From the NCBI RefSeq assembly GCF_018131225.1, contig NZ_JAFCMM010000006.1, positions 248,001 through 312,000 on the forward strand: a DNA stretch of 64,000 nt, in the 5' to 3' direction. The stretch comes from Bradyrhizobium sp. U87765 SZCCT0048. GTDB taxonomy: Bacteria > Pseudomonadota > Alphaproteobacteria > Rhizobiales > Xanthobacteraceae. The translations under genes and the position numbers were made by a program. Numbering within the stretch: the first letter of the stretch is position 1; every line of letters starts with the position of its first letter. The notes beneath the pieces are model-generated. The model saw nothing but the letters and a program-made list of their open reading frames with translations, made no database searches and was not told the origin of the DNA. Positions 59,093 through 64,000 of this stretch are shown here, piece after piece.

Positions 59093-61108
59093 CTACTGCT
59101 GCGCCGGCGCCAGCGGCAGGGGCTCCTGGACGATCGCGCGCGGCTCGGCGCCGTTGAGGCCGAGCACGCTGGTCATCGCCGGCAGCGCGGCGTCGGCCAT
59201 CGCGGCGTGGCCTTCGGCGGTGGGGTGGATGGCGCCGCCATACACCGCCGACAGCACGCCCCAGGTGGCGTCGTGGATGTCGGCGGGCAGTGCCGACGAC
59301 GACACGCCCTGCGGATAGGTCATCGCCGCGAAATAGCTGTCGTTGGCGTCGCGGATCCAGCGCGCGCGCGGCGAGTAGGCGCGGAATTCGCTGGCGCCGC
59401 GGCCGCAGGTCAGCGGGCTCGACGACGCCGCGACGATGTCGGCGGTGAAGCTCTCGCCGGTCGCGGAGAAGCACTGCTGGTCGAATTCGGGATCGCTGCT
59501 GCCGCGGGCGCAGAAGCCGTGGTTGGCGAACGCCTGCTGGTGCTGGTCGACGAAGGTCATGCGGTCGGTGGCGGGATCGCGGCACAGCACGCCGCCGCTG
59601 CACTGGGCGAGATCCTTCAGCCGCGGCAGGAATTCGCGCTGCACATAGGCGGCGACACGCTGCAGCCGCGCCGGGTCGGCGTTGAACGAGGGGTGGATGT
59701 CGAAGCCGGCGGGACCGCCGGGGCAGGGCACGCCGCCGCTCAGTGCCGGGTTGCCGTACGAAGTGTAGACGACATGGGCGAGATCGCCGCCGACCATCGG
59801 CTTGAGCGCCTCGCGCAGCCGCGCGAAGCGCTGCGGCAGGTCGTGCTGCAGCGTGGCGCGGGAATCGTCCAGCGAGCCGAGCACGCCGGTGCGGCGGAAC
59901 AGGCCGCGTTCGGTCGGGGCGTCGACGATGACGTCGGCGACGAGACCGGAGAAGTCGATGTCGTTGGCGCCGACCGACAGCAGCACGAGGTCGAGCTGGC
60001 GCGACGGCTGACGGCGCCTGGCGGCGGCGAGGGCGTCGCGCAACTGGCCGAGCTGGGCGTCGACCGTGCCGGCGCAGGTCACGGCGTTGCGGGTGAACAG
60101 GCACTCGCGGGCGCGCTGCGAACCGAACAGGCCGTCATTGATGGTGGCGCCGGTGCAGGCGAGCGGCAGGTAGGTCACCGCGACATGCGGATACTGCGCG
60201 GCGAGCGCGATCGCGGCCCGCGTCTGGTAGCTGTAGAGCGAGCGGTGGCACGCCGGATTGAACCACTGCGCGCCGAGCAGTTGCCAGGCGCGCAGGCCGC
60301 TGCCCGAGGTGTCGCCGCCCTCGCAGGCGCGCGCGCCCTTGAAGTTGGCGCGGCCGGGCCGGAAATACTGGTTGGCGGGGCCGCCGAGATACGACTGGAA
60401 GCAGAAGCCGTCGTCGGACAGCGCCACCGGCTTGTCGGGATTGCCTTCGCCCGAGGCGATGGAATCGCCGAGCCCGGCGATGAAGATGTCGCGCACCTCG
60501 ATCTGGGCGGTGATGCGCTGCGGCGCGTCGGCGCTGGAGACGTCGACGGTGGCGGTGGTGGCGCGGCCGTAGCGGGCGCGGAAGTTGATCGGTTCGGCGC
60601 AGTCCACGGTGGACTGGCGCGGGCCGTCGCCGTCGTCGAAGGTCCAGGCGCAGGTCGCACCCACCGGGATGGCGCCGGTCAGGCGCACGGTCACCGGATG
60701 CTCGGTCGGCGTGAGGTAGCTCTCCTTGACGCCGTCGCGGGTGCACGGCTCGCTGATCTTGCCGGTGGGATCGATGCACAGCCGGCCGACGGTGTTGCGG
60801 GCCCAGCCGCGGCCGTCGCTGCGGGTCGCGAGCGTATCCTCCGAGGCGAGGATGCTGCCGGTTCGCAGCGTCTCGGTGTGGATCTGGAAGTCGCGTTCCT
60901 CCCGGAACAGGCGGAAGCGGTTGCGCACCTCCCAGGAGATCTGCAGCGGCCCGTCGGCCTGGGCGCGGGCAGGCGGCGGGGTCATCGCGCCGGCGAGGCC
61001 GGCGGCGAGGAGGGCGCCGAGCAGGAAGCGGCGCAGGCCGGCGCATGGCCGGGATGTCGGCGTCGAACGGAGGGCGGCGCCGGTGTCGGAAACGGGGCTG
61101 ACGGTCAT
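59093..61108 (-). CDS. large secreted SGNH/GDSL hydrolase-like protein
   Basis: A 671-residue exported protein with signal peptide (RRFLLGALLAAGLAGAMTPPPARA). An N-terminal beta-type region (about 45-200) with CAWTFDDGDGPRQSTVDC resembles a PKD/Ig-like fold. The SGNH domain follows: block I GLGDSIASGEGNPD, block III SVGANDIDFSGL and block V IHPTAEGHAAMAD, giving the Ser and His of the catalytic set. It has many Cys residues (likely disulfides), in keeping with a periplasmic or surface site. Substrate (ester of a glycan or lipid) unknown. No clear ribosome-binding site was seen at 61108. Confidence 0.82.
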   Translation of the reverse strand: MTVSPVSDTGAALRSTPTSRPCAGLRRFLLGALLAAGLAGAMTPPPARAQADGPLQISWEVRNRFRLFREERDFQIHTETLRTGSILASEDTLATRSDGRGWARNTVGRLCIDPTGKISEPCTRDGVKESYLTPTEHPVTVRLTGAIPVGATCAWTFDDGDGPRQSTVDCAEPINFRARYGRATTATVDVSSADAPQRITAQIEVRDIFIAGLGDSIASGEGNPDKPVALSDDGFCFQSYLGGPANQYFRPGRANFKGARACEGGDTSGSGLRAWQLLGAQWFNPACHRSLYSYQTRAAIALAAQYPHVAVTYLPLACTGATINDGLFGSQRARECLFTRNAVTCAGTVDAQLGQLRDALAAARRRQPSRQLDLVLLSVGANDIDFSGLVADVIVDAPTERGLFRRTGVLGSLDDSRATLQHDLPQRFARLREALKPMVGGDLAHVVYTSYGNPALSGGVPCPGGPAGFDIHPSFNADPARLQRVAAYVQREFLPRLKDLAQCSGGVLCRDPATDRMTFVDQHQQAFANHGFCARGSSDPEFDQQCFSATGESFTADIVAASSSPLTCGRGASEFRAYSPRARWIRDANDSYFAAMTYPQGVSSSALPADIHDATWGVLSAVYGGAIHPTAEGHAAMADAALPAMTSVLGLNGAEPRAIVQEPLPLAPAQQ

Positions 61109-61154
61109 GGCGCTATGAAAGACCGGCTTGGGGCAAAAGTATGGGGAAAGGGCC

Positions 61155-62204
61155 TTACTCGGCGGGATGGGGCCGTTTCACCCGCTGCGGCACCGCCATG
61201 GCGTTGAGCGTGCCGGTGCGGCGGCGCTCGTTCCATGGCTTCACCACGTTGAGCCACAGTTCGCGCACGCCCATGATGGAAATGGAGATGGCGAACGGGA
61301 TCACGAAATAGAGCAGGCGGAACACCAGCAGCGAGGCCAGCAGCTGCTCCTTGCCGAACTGTGGCAGGGCCACCAGCATCGCCGCGTCGAACACCCCGAG
61401 GCTGCCTGGGGCATGGCTGGCGAAGCCGATCAGGGTGGCAAGAATGAACACCACCGCGACCGAGACGAAGTCGACGTGCGGCACGTCGGGCATCAGGATG
61501 TACATCGCCAGGGCGCAGAAGCCGAGGTCGATCACCCCGATCATGATCTGCAGCAGCGTCAGCGGCGCCGACGGCAGCACCACCTTCCAGCCGTTCTGGC
61601 CGAGCTCGCGGCGGCCATTGGCCAGCCACACCAGATAGATGACGATGCCGGCGATGCAGCCGAGCGCAATCAGGCGGTTGATGGAGGGTGGCAGCAGGTC
61701 GATGGCGCTGGCGGCGGCCGGATGCCAGGCCATGCCGATGCCCAGCACGAACATGTTGCCGAGCCAGAAGGTCAGGCCTGACAGGAAGCAGATTTTCGCG
61801 ACGTCGATCGCGTTCAGGCCCCAGTCCGAATAGATGCGGAAGCGGATCGCGCCGCCGGTGAAGACGGTGGCGCCGATGTTGTGGCCGATGGTGTAGCTGG
61901 TGAAACTCGACAGCGCCGCGATGCGATAGGGCACATGGTCCTTGCCGATCGTGCGCAGCGCGAACAGGTCGTAGAATGTCAGTGTGAAGAACGCACAGAC
62001 CACGCACAGCGCCGCCAGGGCGATGTGGGCCGGCGACTTCTCCGTCAGCGCGATCAGGATCACGCCGGAGTCCACGCCCTTCAGGGTGCGGATGAGCGTC
62101 GTCACGGCCAGCACGATGATCAGAACGCTCGCGGCGATGCCGATGCGTTTCCAACCGGTCCGTCCCGTGAAGCCGCGTTTGAGCGCGGTCAGCAGTCGAT
62201 GCAT
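61155..62204 (-). CDS. MprF-flippase-domain-like membrane protein (UPF0104)
   Basis: A 349-residue protein with about eight helices. The motif SFTSYTIGHNIGATVFTGGA followed by IRFRIYSDWGLN is the hallmark of the flippase half of MprF. The C-terminal aminoacyl-phosphatidylglycerol synthase domain of full MprF is missing. HAPGSLGVFDAAML near residue 265 is also typical. GGGAGG is four bases upstream of the ATG. A lipid translocation role is plausible. It ends 46 bases before the SGNH hydrolase start on the same strand, so they may be co-transcribed. Confidence 0.82.
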   Translation of the reverse strand: MHRLLTALKRGFTGRTGWKRIGIAASVLIIVLAVTTLIRTLKGVDSGVILIALTEKSPAHIALAALCVVCAFFTLTFYDLFALRTIGKDHVPYRIAALSSFTSYTIGHNIGATVFTGGAIRFRIYSDWGLNAIDVAKICFLSGLTFWLGNMFVLGIGMAWHPAAASAIDLLPPSINRLIALGCIAGIVIYLVWLANGRRELGQNGWKVVLPSAPLTLLQIMIGVIDLGFCALAMYILMPDVPHVDFVSVAVVFILATLIGFASHAPGSLGVFDAAMLVALPQFGKEQLLASLLVFRLLYFVIPFAISISIMGVRELWLNVVKPWNERRRTGTLNAMAVPQRVKRPHPAE

Positions 62205-62719
62205 TCATCCTCCCGGCAGGGAACGACACTCGAGAAAGCCGAATGGGCGAGGCGGCAGACGGCTGCGGGAGCGATCATAGGTGAAAACTCGGTGGCGAAA
62301 AACCGGACACGAGCCCTCCTGGCTGCGGCCAGATGCGCCAAAGGCGAAATACGGTAAATCCCGGTCGCCCGGGACGATGGACGTTCATAGGGAAGGCGTC
62401 ATTAGTGTCTCGTTGTCAAGGATATAGGGCAGTCTTGCGCGCCGGCCAGAGCACAGGATCGGGGACTGCCACGCGGCGCGCGCCGTTGCGTGTCGCAATC
62501 CGGACACATTGGCATCTCGGTCGGTTGCGCCGGCGGCGCGCCGCGCGTGGTTTCCTGTCGCGGTTCGGGGGAGCTGTGGCAGATTCACGTCGATTTCGCG
62601 AAGGCGGGAGGGGCAGGTGCAGCGATGTTGCACTGCCCGCGCCATGTTTTGGTCACCGCCAGCGGCGTTCTGACGCAGCGTGCCGTCGACTGGGGATACG
62701 GGCGCCGCCCGGCGACGTG
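62205..62719. other. 515-base gap with a shared motif and a hairpin
   Basis: 62551-62600 resembles the motif at 48574-48620. It is followed by a hairpin at 62611-62638 (GGGCAGGTGCA facing TGCACTGCCC). A small RNA or a decayed repeat are both possible. No convincing protein-coding frame was recognised. Confidence 0.4.
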
Positions 62720-63154
62720 TCAGATTCGGCGGAGCGCGAAATAGGCGCCGCAAAACGCCATCACCGCGCCCTGCACCAGGGCGGCCAGCCCGGCCACGAC
62801 CCCGGCCGAGGTCGGCGCGGCACTGGGCGCGGAGGCGGCCTGGCCGGCCGCGGCGAGCAGCAGCACGCCGACGGCGATGAGGAATTGCCGCAGCCGCAGC
62901 GGGATATGGCCGGACGCCGCACGGCCCATCAGCGAGGCGGTGACATAGCCGCCGACGAAGGCGGCCAGCGCCACCAGCCACCACGCCAGCGCGGCGCTGG
63001 CCGGGATGAGATCGCCGGTGTCCGAGCGCCACAGCGTGCCGAGGTCGAGGCCGAAGCGCTCGGCGATGATGTGCACGGCCAGCGCCACGAGCACGCCGGT
63101 GGTCATCGCGCCGGCCAGAATCAGACGTCGGGGAAACGAAGCAGCCTCGGACAT
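62720..63154 (-). CDS. small integral membrane protein of unknown function
   Basis: A 144-residue protein with four hydrophobic segments: LILAGAMTTGVLVALAVHII, AALAWWLVALAAFVGGYVTA, FLIAVGVLLLAAAGQAA and VVAGLAALVQGAVMAFCGAY. GAGGCGGC precedes the ATG. I recognise no family. It is followed by the MprF-like gene at a distance of about 500 bases on the same strand. Confidence 0.65.
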   Translation of the reverse strand: MSEAASFPRRLILAGAMTTGVLVALAVHIIAERFGLDLGTLWRSDTGDLIPASAALAWWLVALAAFVGGYVTASLMGRAASGHIPLRLRQFLIAVGVLLLAAAGQAASAPSAAPTSAGVVAGLAALVQGAVMAFCGAYFALRRI

Positions 63155-63244
63155 GCCGCCTCATAGCATGACGGGGCGGCCGGTGTCCCGGGTCCGGGGC
63201 GTCGAACGGTGCCGCGGTTGCCCGGGGGCGCCGGACCTGCAGAC

Positions 63245-63278
63245 ATTCCGGGGTCACGCCTGCGGCGTGCCCCGGAAT
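63245..63278. repeat. REP-like palindromic element
   Basis: ATTCCGGGGTCACGCC and GGCGTGCCCCGGAAT are inverted around TGC, with one extra T in the left arm. A part of the same element recurs at 58919-58944, and GTCATTCCGG appears again at 63300. Such elements are dispersed in bradyrhizobial genomes. Confidence 0.75.
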
Positions 63279-63438
63279 GACGACGCTTGTTTCCGGGCCC
63301 GTCATTCCGGCTTCAGAACTCGTCGTGGCGGGCTGGCCCGCAGACAGGGCCAGACCCGGAATCTCGAGCGCTGCGCCGATCGCGACGCCGCGTCAGGCCG
63401 AAGTCCGCCCCGCAGCAGCGAACGGGCCCGCTTCAAGC

Positions 63439-64000
63439 TCATTTCGGCTCGGTGCGCATGAAGATGTCGCGATCGCCGGGCCAGCGCAGCCGCCAGCCGA
63501 GGCGGATGTCGCGGGCGTCGCCGGCCGCGAGGTCGTAGCTCCATGCCAGCACGCCGCGCTTGTCGCCGACCGACTTGTCGGTGGCCGGCGTGTTGGTCGA
63601 CAGCGGCTCGACGCTGATCTGGTTGACGTCGGACACCGGCAGGCGGTCGGTCACGGTGATGCGGATCGGGGTGTCGTGCAGGTTCTTCACGGTGGTCTTG
63701 AACTCGGTCACCTGGGTGCGCGAGCTGTTGATCCAGCCGGGCTCGTTGTCCTTCTGGCGCAGCGGCACGCGCGTCACCTTGATGCGGTCGTCGCGGCCGG
63801 CGCCGAGCGTCGCCTTGTCGCCGGGCGCGACCAACGGGAAGCGGCCCTTGCCGACGTAGACGCCATCGCGGTGGATGTTGACCTCGCCGGGCAGCAGCGG
63901 CGCCTCCTCGTTCTGCACGAAGGCGACGTCGAGGAAGGCCGACGGATCGAGCGCCGGCGAGGTGCGGGCGATCAATTCGGGCGTCAGATGCGCGGTGCTC
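63439..64000 (-). CDS. DUF4139-domain protein, C-terminal part, cut by window end
   Basis: The open frame runs without stop to the last base of the window; its N-terminus lies outside. The visible 187 residues match the C-terminal DUF4139 (MuiA-type) domain: PLLPGEVNIHRDGVYVGKG, LAPGDKATLGAGRDDRIKV-like segment, TVKNLHDTPIRITVTDRLPV and LAWSYDLAAGDARDIRLGWR. Such proteins are exported beta-rich proteins often named mucoidy inhibitor A; their action is unknown. No start inside the window is credible. Confidence 0.85.
   Translation of the reverse strand, partial: STAHLTPELIARTSPALDPSAFLDVAFVQNEEAPLLPGEVNIHRDGVYVGKGRFPLVAPGDKATLGAGRDDRIKVTRVPLRQKDNEPGWINSSRTQVTEFKTTVKNLHDTPIRITVTDRLPVSDVNQISVEPLSTNTPATDKSVGDKRGVLAWSYDLAAGDARDIRLGWRLRWPGDRDIFMRTEPK

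Noticed and set aside
1..64000. tRNA, rRNA, CRISPR arrays, insertion sequences or prophage
   Set aside because: I saw no cloverleaf-like segment, no regularly spaced direct repeats and no transposase, integrase or phage structural gene. A tRNAscan and an IS search would settle this.

Overview
The window looks like chromosomal DNA of an alphaproteobacterium of the Bradyrhizobium / Rhodopseudomonas / Nitrobacter group. The evidence is high G+C (about 70% in most genes), a porin of the bradyrhizobial type, phosphatidylethanolamine N-methyltransferase, genes for 2,3-diamino-2,3-dideoxyglucose (GlcN3N) synthesis, a giant GPR/RgsE-like polar-growth protein of Rhizobiales, and several copies of an interspersed repeat of the kind common in bradyrhizobia. 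The species cannot be fixed. I saw no rRNA, tRNA, CRISPR array, transposase or integrase.

Region 1 (1-19.7 kb) is a cell-surface glycan and lipid locus. A lower-G+C sulfotransferase-like gene comes first. It is followed by gmd, a lone LptF-type permease, three polytopic GT39-type glycosyltransferases, a methyltransferase-GT2 fusion, a UPF0104 membrane protein, a UDP-glucuronate 4-epimerase, manC, an O-acyltransferase, the gnnA-gnnB pair and murJ. Together they could supply GDP-mannose and UDP-galacturonate, a polyprenyl-linked sugar donor, membrane transferases that use it, and the GlcN3N backbone of bradyrhizobial lipid A. My main hypothesis is that this is a mannosylated GlcN3N lipid A locus.

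Region 2 (19.8-27.5 kb) holds an orphan molybdopterin dehydrogenase subunit, two c-type cytochromes, a CHRD protein, tandem repeats, an ECF sigma / anti-sigma pair and a porin with a clear terminator. Region 3 (28-34 kb) has a MarR regulator, a stand-alone Lrp/AsnC ligand domain, thiD, and then pmtA, a PlcP-like metallophosphoesterase and a GT4 glycosyltransferase behind a well-formed PHO box. This fits phosphate-controlled phospholipid remodelling. The region ends with a threonine/serine dehydratase.

Region 4 (34-48.2 kb) has an Ala/Pro-rich protein, an MFS transporter, a dipeptide epimerase, the mlaE-mlaF-mlaD lipid transport operon, an ankyrin protein and the 1873-residue GPR/RgsE-like protein. 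The rod of that protein reads as 102 eleven-residue repeats in one unbroken phase. An HPt phosphotransfer protein is divergent from it.

Region 5 (49-64 kb) has a [2Fe-2S] ferredoxin, an AraC regulator with a thioesterase, a ferredoxin-NADP reductase, a HEAT-repeat protein, a desaturase divergent from an ArsR regulator across a palindromic operator, a Gly-rich autotransporter, an unassigned winged-helix-like protein, a large SGNH hydrolase, an MprF-flippase-like protein, a small membrane protein and a DUF4139 protein cut by the window end.
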